The notes below the pieces were generated by a model. That model was not told the DNA's origin, made no database searches, and worked only from the letters and a program-made list of their open reading frames with translations. From Vermamoeba vermiformis (Eukaryota; Tubulinea; Echinamoebida), in the NCBI GenBank assembly GCA_045837725.1, contig JBEWZL010000276.1, forward strand, positions 372,001-436,000: a stretch of 64,000 nt of DNA, read 5' to 3'. This document shows positions 11,178-23,010 of the stretch, piece after piece (the stretch's first letter is position 1; each line of letters opens with the position of its first letter). A program made the translations under genes and the position numbers.

Positions 11178-14100
11178 TTATTTTTTGATCAACTCGAGAC
11201 ATATATGGCCGAACTCTGGTCGTACTTTGGGATCAATAGCCAGACATTTCTTAATCAGATCTGCAATCACGGGATCGCAGTTTGCAGGCACAGTGAGTGG
11301 TATTAACTTCTGCGTGCGACATTTAGCCATGTGCGCGTATAATTGTGGTGCATCCATGCCATCAAAGGGCTTCTTGCCCGTCACTAACTCCCACAGGATC
11401 TAACAAGCACATCCATCAGCCACAACTTGGAATCGTATGGCAGCAATGAGTACTTACGACACCGTAGCTGTACACGTCAGATTTCCTCGACACGAGCTTG
11501 GAGTGGTGTTCGCCAAAGAGTTCAGGGGCCAAGAAGGCAGGCGTGCCAAGCACTGACTTTTCAATGGACTGGCCCGTGTCACGTCGCGCGAATCCGAAGT
11601 CAGCGATCTTCACGACCCACTCGCGCTCAGTCTAATTAACAATTAATACGAGACTAGTGATATGATGTTAGTAGGACTCAGTCCCATTGCACTTACCTTC
11701 TTCATCAAAATATTAGCGCTCTTCAGATCACGGTGCAGCACGTTGTACGAGTGCACTTGCTGCATGCCGAATGCAATGCCGTGTGCCACGTGACGAATGA
11801 ACATGGGTGTGAAGAGCGCGTACTGTTCTTTGAGCAGTGTCTCGAGTGTCGTGTCCAACAGTTCGAGCACAAACACGTGATAATTGGTCGGAATGCTGCT
11901 CGACTTGCTGGCGGGCTGGTACGTATAGCCTTTGAATTTCACCATATTTGGAACTACTGGCGAGATCAAGCTGTGTGCGAGATTGAATTAGACAGGTGTC
12001 AAAAGTGTCAAGAGAAATCACGTGACGTACGCCATGGTGACGAGTTCAGTGCGCAGATCTTCGAGCGGGACTTGATTCTCGTCAATGCACTTGATGGCCA
12101 CATTCAACTTCTTGCCTTTGCTCTTCAGTGTGCCGCGATACACCGTGGCAAAAGTACCTGTCGCGAGTCAGTACTTGACAGGCTTGACACGTGCTCGCTG
12201 GTCCGAGTCTCCGTTTGACACTTACCGCTGCCGAGCTTGACGTCAAATGTCAACTTGCTGAGATCCACCTCCTCGTACCACTTGTCGTCCCACTGAAATT
12301 TGCCTTGTTTGGCGTACTTCCACAGCTCGTCAAATGCGCCCTTGGTCAGAATCTCGCGCTTGTAGTGACTGCCTAATTGGGACAATTGCGCCAATTCTTT
12401 TGCTGCTTCAAGTGCTCCAGCGTCTTGGGCCTTCATTTTGGTCACTAATGTGTCAACCCGGGCCATTTCTACGGTACGATTGAGTCAGTGCCGAACAGTG
12501 GTTGACAGGTGTCAAAAATGTCAAAAAGTACCTTTCGGCGTCAAGCGTGGTTCTTCCTTCTTTTTCTTTTTCTTCTTTTCAGGCAGTTTTGTGCCGTCAG
12601 CGTGTTCAGCATCGAGTCCAACGATTTCAACGATGTGACCACCGCCTTCTTTGACAATCAGCTCGCGAATTTGCTCTAAACAAACATTAGCATTAGTGGG
12701 CGAACGGATCGAACATAACTAGCACCGTACCAGACTGCGCCAGTTGTTTGATGGCATGAATAGCTTGTTCTTTGACTTCAGCGGCCTTATTTGTCGTTAA
12801 TTCGATTAAAAATCTCAATCCACCCATCTTCGCAATGGTGATCTGGGCTTGAGCTAAACAAATGTCCGTCAGTACGTTACTAATCGCTATATAGCAATGC
12901 ATAATACATACAACTATTGCTGATGGCTCTTAATATAGCAATTGCGTCTTCTAATGCTCGCACACTTTTGTTTGACTTCAAAATATTGATCATCGATGTA
13001 ATTCCGCCTTCGTTAAATATAATCGTCTTGTTCTTTTCTGCGAAATTTAAATCGTATTAGTATTATACAATACTATAATAACGCCTTTACCATTTACAGC
13101 GAGATTTCTAAGAGTGCTAAGTGCTTCTTCGATCATTTTGGGATTGGTCGATAACAACATTTCTAATAAAGGCTGAACACCTCCTTCTTTTGCAACCTGT
13201 TCTTTGTTTGTATCTACAAGCATAATAATAAGCATCAATACTCAAAATAAAGCATTTAAATGGGTCGTAAATATTTGTAACGAGATCTCGGAAATTTAAA
13301 ATTTCAGTTGAATACATCGAAAAAGGTTACTAAATATATTACCGTTCTTAAATGCAAGTACAGTGATGGTAGTAGCAGCCTTCAGCTTGGCTTCTTCATC
13401 TGTGGACTTTAACATGGCCACTAACCACTTGATAGCGCCTTCTTTGCCAATCAACAGCTTATTTGAATCTACAAATACGTCAGTAGTATTAAATATGATA
13501 TATATTTGTAAATTATACGCACCATTTTGATAAGCCAAGTTCTTCAAGGCTGTTGCGGCTGTTTTTTGTGAATTGAGATCTTTTGACTTCAGTAACTCGA
13601 CTAGCGGTTTGATACCATTATTTGTAGCTATAATTTCTTTGGCTTTATCTGTAAATATGAATTAGTGTTAATGATGTGTACGTGCTTTTACGGGATAAGG
13701 GCTGGATCGAACAACAAAAATTAATTAACAAGCAACAAATACATAGCAGTAAATTTGAATAGTAAATGCTCATAATAATATAATTCAAGCAGTATTTAGC
13801 TTAGTAACAGTTAACAAGCACGCGAATGCAATTCAGCAGTGTGAATTGCGAGATAAAAATTATTGTGTCATAATAAATAATGCTAGTATTATTTTATATA
13901 GCTGTGGCATACTATTATTACTGGTACGTTTAAATTAGGTCTAATTACGGCACAGCAAATTTTTTAATTAAATTTAATTAACGGAACACAGATCTGAAGC
14001 TGTTATTACCTTGTTTCATAGCAATTTCCGCTAATTTCGCGGCTGCTTCACGCTTTTGCACATCACTCGTTGTTCTAATACTCAACGCTTGAATGGACGA

Positions 14101-14199
14101 GTGGATGTCCTTGTCTGGCAATTACAGCATCAGTATTGAAGTCAAAACTAATATGACATAATATTTAGTTAATTGCGCTTTCGTACCTACTTCAGCCAT
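11178..14199 (-). CDS. Armadillo-repeat tyrosine-kinase-like (TKL) protein kinase
   Basis: The N-terminal half is a run of armadillo repeats, often one repeat per exon (GIKPLVELLKSKDL, AIKWLVAMLKSTDE, GVQPLLEMLLSTNP, GLRFLIELTTNK). A Lys-rich linker follows, then a kinase domain. Kinase motifs are a glycine loop LGSGTFATVYRG, VAIKCI (ATP-binding Lys), HRDLKSANIL (catalytic loop), ADFGFARR (metal binding) and FLAPELFG (APE). HRDLKSANIL is typical of TKL kinases, so Ser/Thr activity is likely. The start is a 13-nt first exon ATGGCTGAAGTAG at 14199, followed by donor GTACGA. The intron 13651-14009 is long for this locus. ARM repeats usually bind extended peptides, so they may select substrates or tether the kinase. 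All catalytic residues look intact. Confidence 0.88.
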
Positions 14200-14398
14200 C
14201 GTGTTGCTTCAATTCAAAAAATTGATCTGAAAATTTCCAGCCAATAATGTCTCCAATCGTAGGTCGAATATTTACGCAACGTCTGTTCAAGCAAAAGCTA
14301 GCGTAGTCTTACAATTCACAAAGAATAATAATTCGCAAAAGAGCAACTTATTTATTGACGTTATTGTGCTTAGCGTTTTACTGCATTGACAAGTTTAT

Positions 14399-15459
14399 TC
14401 AGATAGTCTGTGTGACCAACAAAAACTTCGGGTTCATTGTAGGATTATCTGCAAATGTACTGCACAACCATTCCAAAATGTCTGCATGGCCACGTTTGGC
14501 AGCTACATTTATTGCTCGCATTATTGAAGTGTTTGATACTCCACATTTCACCGCAAGCAGCTTTGCTGCTTCTATGTGTCCATATTTTATTGCGCTACGA
14601 AATGGTTTATAATCCTTCACAGAAGCATCGACACGGGAGTCGGCAAGCAACCGTTCAATCATTGACAAACGACCGAAGCGTGCTGCGTATAAAATGGGCC
14701 TGTTAGTAGTTGGCTCGTAGGTTTTACCGGAAAAGGGACTACTGAATTTTTCACACTCGCTAATGTCAGATGCTGAGGGGTCTACTCGTTTGTCTTGCAT
14801 GAGTAAATTAAATATCTCTGCGTTATTTGACCCGATCGCTGCTGCTAACGCACTGTTATTCCCAACTGATGGATCGACACCAAGCTGCAACATTAACTTG
14901 ACACTATCATTCATGTTAGCGATGATTAATATTTCCATTGGAGTTACTGCTGGAAAATAACCCGTTTGTCGTTTTGTGTAAGGTTCAAAATTAGGGTGCT
15001 GTATAAACTGTTCCACGATGCATTCGTATTTTTCTTCTACTGCTGTTCCAAAGACATCGTTTCCGTCGTGGCTGGAAAACCCTTCTGCAAGCGAGAGCAT
15101 TATCGAGGCTGACATAAGTGAACGACTGTAAATATAACGTTGCAACTGGAAAATATAAGTGCTTTTGTCAGCAGCGGAAGCTAATCGAGTCAACGCAGAA
15201 CGAAAGTAGAATCTCGACACTAGTAACCATCCAGAAGGACCTAATGGCAAGATATGATTCGTAATGAGTTCCGTGGGGAGTGATTGGATAGTAAATACAC
15301 CACTAATGATTCGCAAAGAATTATCGCTGGATGTCCATTAGTAAATTAATTAGTAGAAAACAATAATTTATTTTTGTAATTGTAATAACATTTAAAAAAG
15401 TTCGGTAGATTTGCGTAAACAAAACAGTAGAAATTCTAAATGTTTCCGTACCTTGCCAT
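14399..15459 (-). CDS. Ankyrin-repeat protein with F-box-like N-terminus
   Basis: A large exon encodes about six degenerate ankyrin repeats (PMEILIIANMNDSVKLMLQLG, ALAAAIGSNNAEIFNLLM, ILYAARFGRLSMIERLLAD, FRSAIKYGHIEAAKLL, INVAAKRGHADILEWL). The N-terminal region SLPTELITNHILPLGPSGWL looks like a degenerate F-box. This mix is common in amoebae and in the large viruses that infect them. The long open frame has no ATG at its own 5' end. A short first exon ATGGCAAG (15459-15452) followed by donor GTACGG and acceptor CATTAG (15303) joins in phase to give MASGVFTIQSLPTE, which I take as the true start. If the F-box is real, it would recruit targets to an SCF ubiquitin ligase; this is inference. 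Confidence 0.75.
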
Positions 15460-15584
15460 TTCAATACTTGCTATGCAAAAAAAAAAAACCGAGTTGTGGT
15501 AATGTTTCCTAGCCAATGAAATATTTAGTGCTTGTTATTTTTTTACTGTTCGGTCTGGTATAACACTGAATACACACGAGCACA

Positions 15585-17148
15585 ATGGAATCCGTTCCTC
15601 CCCCACCACAAGACGCTACAAAGAAGAGTGAAGCTGATAAGGAAGCTGAGAAACGTCAATACATCGCCGACTGTTGGGCCAAAGAAGAAGCGCTAACTCT
15701 TGAACAGCGTAGACAACGCTATGCAAATGCGAATTTTGTAACTATCAAAGAGATTGCCCCGTGGACAATTCAGCAGATCAGCGCAGGTAATTCAACTTCG
15801 AATTCTAATTTAAAAATTGAATTTTTCACTCGTTTATTTATACATTAATTTAAAAATGAGTGATTCATAATTCTTCATAAAACAGAATTAATTTGAGCGT
15901 TTTCAATTTTTTCTAATTTTTCTAAATCAATCCCTTGTTATAATTTTATGGATCGCACTAAATAATTATTAGGTCTTGTAATATATTCTTCACTTCCCGA
16001 CTCATTGAAGGGTCAAATGAAGTCATCAACTGAAGTTCTCGCCGATCAACTTAATAATCTTAAGGTGGAAAAGACTGAGACTCCCAAGGTGATTACCAAG
16101 ATTAAAATTATCTCTAATACGACTATTATTTATCGGTCATAATATTAGGAGACCGACTACAAGCCCAACGCAGAACTCAACAGAAAAGTGTGCACTTGGC
16201 GAGGAAACAGTAAGGAGGAATCAGATTTAATGACGTTATTATTAACGACTATGATTTATTAGTCACTACACTGGAGATCGACGCCATTGTCAATGCTGCG
16301 AACAGATCTATGTTAGGCGGTGGAGGAGGTATGTTGCACGAGTCACAGCGACGTCCTATATGCTGCAGTACTTTTGAGACACTAATCAATCGTGTGTAGT
16401 CGACGGTGCCATTCACGACGCAGCCGGCAATCAATTATATCTTGAATGCAAGCGACACAACGGTTGTGCAACTGGTGACGCGAAGATTACTCGAGGTACG
16501 CAGCTGTCATCTCATTCAATGCTTCAATAACGCTAACCCTTAACAATAGGCTATGCTTTGCCTGCCAAATGTAAGTTACTTGTGCAATTGAAGTTGCAGA
16601 TGAGGCCAAGAATTAACGTGCGGCAGATGTCATTCACACTGTCGGACCGATCGGTGAAATCCCTGACAAGTTGGAGAGCTGTTACAAGCGATGTTTGGAC
16701 ATTGTGGCCGAGCGCAACATTCGCACCATTGCATTCTGCGGTGTCAGCACTGGTATCTATGGTTATCCGCTCTACGCTGCTTCACGGTACGTGCTCGTTA
16801 CCTGAACGCCCTGTCAGGCACTAAATATCTCTTAGAATTGCTCTTAAGACTGTTCGTGAGTGGTTAGAGACGGGTGACAACAAAAACAAAGTAGATCTGA
16901 TCATTTTCTGCACATTTTTGCCGCGTGAGGAAACCTGTTACATGGAATTACTCGCTGAATATTTCCCTGCAGTGCAAGACAATGAATTTATCGAGAAGTA
17001 TGACAAAGAGAGGAAAGAATTTGCATCTGAGCTCGAGCAGTTAAATAAGATCAGATCCGATCTGGCAAAACGAGATCCACGGAGCGTTAGAGAGGACTAC
17101 CCTGATATCTCGAGCGACGATACTGACAGCGACTCCGATGACTTCTAA
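15585..17148 (+). CDS. Macrodomain ADP-ribosyl hydrolase, MacroD type
   Basis: Removes ADP-ribose from modified proteins or deacetylates O-acetyl-ADP-ribose. Class motifs are all present: [16 protein letters not shown] followed across an intron by [10 protein letters not shown], then [20 protein letters not shown] and the phosphate loop [14 protein letters not shown]. These match MACROD1/2-type enzymes, including the ADP-ribose-binding Asn (NAAN) and the GGGGVDGAIH loop. The N-terminal about 110 residues are charged and helical ([19 protein letters not shown]). The C-terminal tail is acidic ([12 protein letters not shown]). Introns fall inside the GGGG|VDG motif and elsewhere, all in phase. 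A polyadenylation signal AATAAA lies about 35 nt after the stop (17183). I expect it to be active. Confidence 0.93.
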
Positions 17149-17341
17149 GCTATAAGCCACTGCTGTACCGTTTGAGCGTTGTAATAAATATTCGTTTTTG
17201 ATTGCCGCCGTTTTTTTTATTCCTTTGTTCGGTGACAGACAACAAGTCACCGCATTATTTGTGCAGTATTTATTTGTTTTATTGTAAATATAATTTGTAT
17301 CAATTGTAAATAGTTTAATTATTCCAATAATAACACAAGTA

Positions 17342-18927
17342 ATGGAGGTAAGAATTGCACATCTGAATAGGCGAATTAATCCAAACCAATTTTATATAAC
17401 TGCACATAACATATAGTACAATTTAATTAACCAATATCAAATATTGAAAATTGAGTTTTTACCAACAATATTTTTGTTATTCGGAATTGAATTCACACGT
17501 AATCTTCGTTTGCTGCGTAATACTGACCTCATATAATTTTTTCAGCCTCATAATCCCGTTGTATTACAATACCCCGACCTATTGCTTCCTTATTTGCAGC
17601 ACTTCGGAGTTGGCTTAGCTGCCGGTCAAGACTCGTCAGAACCGCCTTTAGAAAAGCTAATAACACGCATATTTATCAAGCTACCAATACCAGTACGCAA
17701 TTTCATTACCAACTCGCAACACATTCTTGCTGAAGAAGACTTTGAACGCCACAAATTACACGTAGCTAAGCGGATTGGCCAAGAGTTTCTGGATTCAGGC
17801 TGTGCGCGGTGGGCAATCGGTAAGACTCACACGGGCAGTAAAAATTAAGAACGGCGAGTCTAAAATACCACAATTAAATTTTTGAGCATCAAGACCAGCG
17901 AGATAAATTTTTGTCGCTGTGTACACGAGGAATGGACCAGTAGCTCAAAGTAGAGCCCTCGCCTGCCCTTCGGGGTTAACGACTGACTTCCACAGGACAC
18001 TGTTTGGATTTCCAGAAGTTTCTAGTTATGTAATACGAGTGGTTGCATGTTCGAGTCATGCCTGGTCCAATTTCTTTTTTGCCGCTCGCTACCTTTAATT
18101 TATTTATTATTTGCTAAACAATACTAATTCTTATAATTGTTGTTTAGATCAAATGTGGCCGCAGTGGGTAGATCTGCGTGAATCGTACCTCGATGGACTC
18201 GCAGCGTTCAACTACCCTTTTGCATTCTTCTCTGGCTTTGCTTGTGGCTTCTGTTACCTGTTCCTCAAAGGAGGCTTCAAGCGAGACGGCAAGAAGAAGA
18301 ATATACAACTCAATGCTAATGTAGAAGCCATTCAAGAGTTCAAAAAGAGCAGATCTGTCGCGGAGTTCTGGCCTCGTGTGCGCAACATGCTGGGCCACCT
18401 GGGCTTTAGCTACGTGTTCTTGAAGTACCCTCGACAGCTATTCGAGACTATTTTCCCTAAATTCTTATTCACATTCCACGTACGATCACAACAACTCGGC
18501 ATCAACTTTGGATTCAGCTTGTCAGATGCGCTCTCAACGATCGGCCCTATCTTGTCTTGGTCACGTGGCATGTTTGCAATGATCACACTATTCGAGATGT
18601 TCCAATCTCACGCTGAAGAGAGCGAAAGAAAGCGGCTTAGAAGCAATGCAACCAGCGCAGATCAAAACCTCGTTGTCTGAAGAGGATCTGAAGCACCCGC
18701 ACATTGATGAATTCGAAGTCGTGCAGCGCGAGGTCCACAACCTCGTCGTGCAAGTCGTAGGCCAGCGCACAATCAAAGCAGTGACCGTGTTTTGGCCGTT
18801 CATGAAACACATGCTTGCGATTCAATGGCGGTTCTCACACGTGCGCAAGTTCTCGCGGGCAAAAATTGGCGCTATGGGACCACTAAACTTTTGGATTTGG
18901 ACTGGCTTTGCTTACTTTAGCTACTAG
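17342..18927 (+). CDS. Unidentified membrane protein, reading frame broken near the 3' end
   Basis: Not recognised. A 6-nt first exon ATGGAG (17342) joins 17546 (MEPHNPVVLQYPDLL), and a 328-nt intron (17820-18147) precedes the main exon. A hydrophobic segment FNYPFAFFSGFACGFCYLFL is a likely membrane span, followed by a Lys-rich patch. Later segments (FGFSLSDALSTIGPILSW, MFAMITLFEMF) are amphipathic or membrane-associated. The first frame stops at 18680, but the next frame stays open from before that point to 18927 and reads like a continuation (SEEDLKHPHIDEFEVVQREV ... NFWIWTGFAYFSY). So the real protein probably spans both frames and one indel lies somewhere in about 18560-18650, either a real mutation or an assembly error. 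The large intron contains a tRNA-like unit. Confidence 0.6.
17934..18069 (+). tRNA. tRNA-like Pol III unit with long insert in the anticodon loop
   Basis: The 7-bp acceptor stem pairs perfectly (GGACCAG at 17934-17940 with CTGGTCC at 18062-18068) and A is the discriminator. A D-arm GCTC/GAGC encloses a short 6-nt loop AAAGTA with only one G. The T-arm GCATG/CATGC encloses a 7-nt loop TTCGAGT, close to a B box. CTCG (17958-17961) pairs with CGAG (18036-18039) as the anticodon stem, leaving an insert of about 65-70 nt, as expected for an intron next to the anticodon. If the split is canonical, the anticodon would be GCC (17965-17967, glycine). A T run (TTTCTTTTTT, 18071-18080) follows as a Pol III terminator. 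The unit lies inside a protein-gene intron in the same orientation. The missing G18G19 pair and the imperfect stem top make a tRNA-derived SINE or pseudogene possible. Confidence 0.5.
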
Positions 18928-19217
18928 CGAGCACGGCAATTTTGTTATTTTGTACATTCGAAGAAAGCCGTTGGTAAAATAAGTTTACAATGATGGGCAT
19001 TTCATATAATCGCCGAGGTCCTATGGTATGGTCCTAATCGCATAATGGAACCACTAGACCACATTTGGTGTGCTTGTGGTACGCGATCTGTCACTCTTGT
19101 CACCAGGAACATGTCAAACGCGCAGTTTTGGCTTTTTGACATTTAGATTTTTCTTGCAGTTTAGTGAAGGCCACAGTTGATTTCAAAGCATCAATTGTGT
19201 TTATTTATTCCAGCACA

Positions 19218-22200
19218 ATGGCCTCTAACTTCATCAAATTGGCTGCATTGACAGTCTTGCTTGGATTTGTTGTTGCACAAGAGCGTAAGCTGCATTTATT
19301 TAAGAATCCTATTTACGCGGGCTTAATTTAATGCGCCCTATTAATTGATGATTGACACGGATGATTTGATTATTTTTATTTTTGGAGGATTGGAGATTTG
19401 GAGCCAGTTAAACTCGTCTTCTTTACCTTCAGTTGCTAATCATTTTTATTCTAGCAATCGGTCTTGTGGACTCCTTCAGAGCTCCCTTTAACTTGCCTCA
19501 AGGTGCTACCCAATATTTCTCTTTGGCCGTTCCTCAACCAGACTTGGTTGTTTATGCTTACGTTCAATGCACTACGACTGATCTCCTCAGATTTACTGGT
19601 AAATATTATAGAGTATCCTCAGTCTAGTAACACAAACACACAACGGGAGCGGATGCGAATTTTCGAACGAAGTTGTTCCTTTATCTTCTTTAAGCTTCAT
19701 TTGGTCGTAAATTTAATTCTTTGATGACATTTGCACATTACAAGCTAAATTAGATATTTGTATTTGACCTCTTGGATGAGATCGAATCTCCAAAACTTCT
19801 AGAAGGCTCGACTGTTCTACCTCAAAATCAATTTCCTTCTTTGCAATATTTCCGTATCGAAAAAATCTTCTCGAAACTAATATCTTTACTTATTTCAGAT
19901 GAGTTTAACGTCACTTCCCGTTTGAATGATCTGCCCACTGCCACTCAATACGAGAACCGAGCTCAAGTCGAGACTATCATCCGCGAGGCTTTTGCTATTA
20001 AAGAAATTTTGGTCCCTGCTGATAGTACGTATGACCATTTGCATGAAATTTTTGACAGATGCGCAATCACATTTTTGATTCAATTTAATTTATTCGGTTA
20101 ATTAGATACTAATTGCGTCTAATCTATAGTTTCTGGCAACGGTACTTGGTTCTTTGCTGTTACAAACACATTCTCTGATGCTTTGGATTGCAACATTTTG
20201 GCGAACTCGAACGGTAGGCCCGATCTGGTCTTATTTTCTTCGACTATGAAACTAATTCTAGGAACAGAGTTGATCACTCCTGAGCCTAACACTCTTACTG
20301 ACGTCCAATTGCTGACTCCTCAATGGCAATTCTTCAATATGCACGTCCCTGCGGATCAGATCCTTTCCATCATTGCCGTGCACGCGCGTGTTGAGTTCTT
20401 GAGCTACGAGTTGACCTTCAACTTGCAGGCTGACACCTACCCTCTCATCTCCTCACCTGGCATCACCCCCGATCTCTTCTTGCACCAACGCACCGAGTTC
20501 AATGAGGTGATCATCCCCAACTCCAACGAGGGTCAAAACTACTTTTTGGCCTCGTACGTCTTGTTCAACGGTGTGCCCGTCAACGTGCCCATTGACTACC
20601 AACTCTTCTTCAACTTGGGTCAAGAGCGCCCTCTTCAATCACTGGTCACTTTCGAAGACGACGTCAAGTCCTTGGAGAGCGATTACTTCTTGATCGACGT
20701 CAACTCTGCCGGCGTTGCCATCTTCATTTCGTTGGACGCTGACAACTTTGTTGAGCCTTTGGTTTCTTACCTCCAATACCCCACTCTCAAGAACCACATT
20801 GACTTGTTCGAGGAGTACGTCACTCCCGATGAGAACGTCACTCTCACCAACGGAACTCGTAAGTGTCCTATAGGATTAAGGAAGACCTCGTATCTAACGT
20901 CGTAATGCAGACTCGTTCAACTACCGCGCTGTCATCCCCAGCTCGCAAGTCAAAGAGGGTGAATATCACTTGCGTATCTTCAACTTCTTGGCCAATCAAA
21001 TCAACTACGCCGTCACTTACGAGCTTGTTGGTACGTAATATTTCGAGTACATGCATTACGACGCCTGAATTAACTGTGCGTGTAGATGAAATGAAGATCG
21101 AATGGAACCAACAAATCACCGCTGTCCTCCTTGCCAACAGATCCAACTCTTACCTCGTCTCCGTCAACAGAAACGACCTCATGCTCAACATTGTCACTCA
21201 ATCCAACAGCGACTTTGTTATCCAAGTTCAACTCGACAACTACCCCTGTGACTTTGACAGCTACGAGATCTTTGCTGAAGACACTTGGACTGACGGTAAG
21301 TTAGTTGTAAGCACCGAGTTTAATGCCCAATACTAACGTGTAGTATTAACAGACCAAGGCACCGTTCACAAGCACGTTATTGTTCGTCCTCCTCAAGACG
21401 GCAGTGTTGGCACATGGCACATCTTGGTGCAACACAAGCGTGACAACTTGGAACAAGATTTGACTTACAACATGGCTGTCTTCGGCTCTAGTACGTCGTT
21501 ATTAATGTCGAGTTTGATTGACGTTACTAACCCTTTACACTCGCAGCTGAACGTCCTCTTGACGAGTACTCGTTAGTCACTGGTACTTTGCCCCGTGGTG
21601 GCTTCGATTACTTCCGCATGGAGATGCCCGCTAGCGACATGTTCAACTGGTACGTCGCAGTTGAGGGTTCACGTAAGTATTCGCAGATATCGTTAGCTTG
21701 GTTCTATTGCGGACCTAATTGATATTTGTAGCCAACTTGATCAACGCTATCATCCAAAAGGGTCAGTACCCTACCACTATGGAGAACAACCAAAACCGCC
21801 TCGTTGCTCGTGAAATCTTGTCTGATGAGTACGTACTAACTTTGATTGCAACTACCTGTATCGATGATACTAATATTGGTGTCCAGCTTCTCTCTCACTG
21901 AGATCCTCGTCAGATCTGATGTTATGGAAGAAGGCAACTGGTTCTTGCGATTGGACAACCCTGCTCGCTTCAATCCTCCCGCTCAAGACCCCAGCGACAA
22001 CACTAGCGTCCCTCAAACGCGCGACTACTCTCAATACTCCATGCGCTCTCACTACGTCGAGTTGACTCCTCTCGAAGTCGGTGCTGACCCTACCCGTGTC
22101 GTGCTCAGCGGTCACAGATTGGCATTCCTTCGCGTCCCCGTCATCACTGCCGCCAGCCCTCTCGTTCTCACCGTCACTCCTGCGTAAGTCTTAACACTCG

Positions 22201-22810
22201 CCCTATTGTGTCAATCAATCTAATATCTCCACAGTGACGTTCAAGTTATTGCTCGCTTCGGTGACTTCCCCTTGACTCTCGCGCAATCACCTGTTTCTTC
22301 TGTCAGCGTTGATGTTGCCAATGACTTCATGACCATCACCATCGGCAACGACCTTTTGACTGCTGGCAACTACTTCTTCCGCGTAAGTTGTCTCATTCGT
22401 CTTACAGCCGACAAGCACTAACACTTTGCAACAGATCCAAGCCAATTCTTTGTTGTCTGACGTCTCAGTCCGTGCCTCATTTGACATCCCCGCTGCTCCC
22501 ACCGATGTGGTCCAACCTCCTGTCACTCAAGATACCCCTACCGCCACACCTCAAGACGACAGTGCCTTGACTCCCGCTGACCGCGAAGGTCTCAACGGCT
22601 ACCAAATCGCTTTGGTCGTCATCATCGTCGTCTTCTTCGTTGTCTTTGTTGGTCTCTTGTCCGTCATCATTATGCAACGCAATGCTATCAAGCGTTTGGG
22701 TGGCGCTGGCGTAAGTTTTGAGAATTTAAAATGATAAATAACGATCGATAATAATGGATTTGTTATCATAGGGCAAGACTAACTTGGAGTACACCTTGTT
22801 GGAGAAATAA
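19218..22810 (+). CDS. Large type I membrane surface protein with repeated beta modules
   Basis: Signal peptide MASNFIKLAALTVLLGFVVAQ, then an ectodomain of about 800 residues over about a dozen exons. A single membrane span (YQIALVVIIVVFFVVFVGLL) and a short tail (MQRNAIKRLGG ... NLEYTLLEK) follow. The ectodomain is built of recurring units ending in a 'G.W.F.V.N'-like strand: GNGTWFFAVTN, EGEYHLRIFNF, VGTWHILVQHK, EGNWFLRLDN, AGNYFFRIQA. The pattern recalls PPC (pre-peptidase C-terminal) beta-sandwich modules, although I cannot prove homology. Many N-X-S/T sites fit a glycosylated surface protein. The second intron (19599-19898) is about 300 nt, and its last about 40 codons are open in the downstream frame, so retention is conceivable. 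Adhesion or sensing is a guess from topology. Confidence 0.75.
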
Positions 22811-23010
22811 GTATAATTTTGATTCTTTCGGAGGAATTCACCTCGCTGAATTATATTACAATAAATTTTGATAATTTTACTTAAACCGTGACATCAATCG
22901 TTCAGAAAAAGTTTAAAGCAGGATCCCAGTGGAAAATGACGTGGAGTGATTCAAAACACGAAGGTATTATTATATTACATACTATTTACAAGAAGGAAAG
23001 TGAAAGCGCT

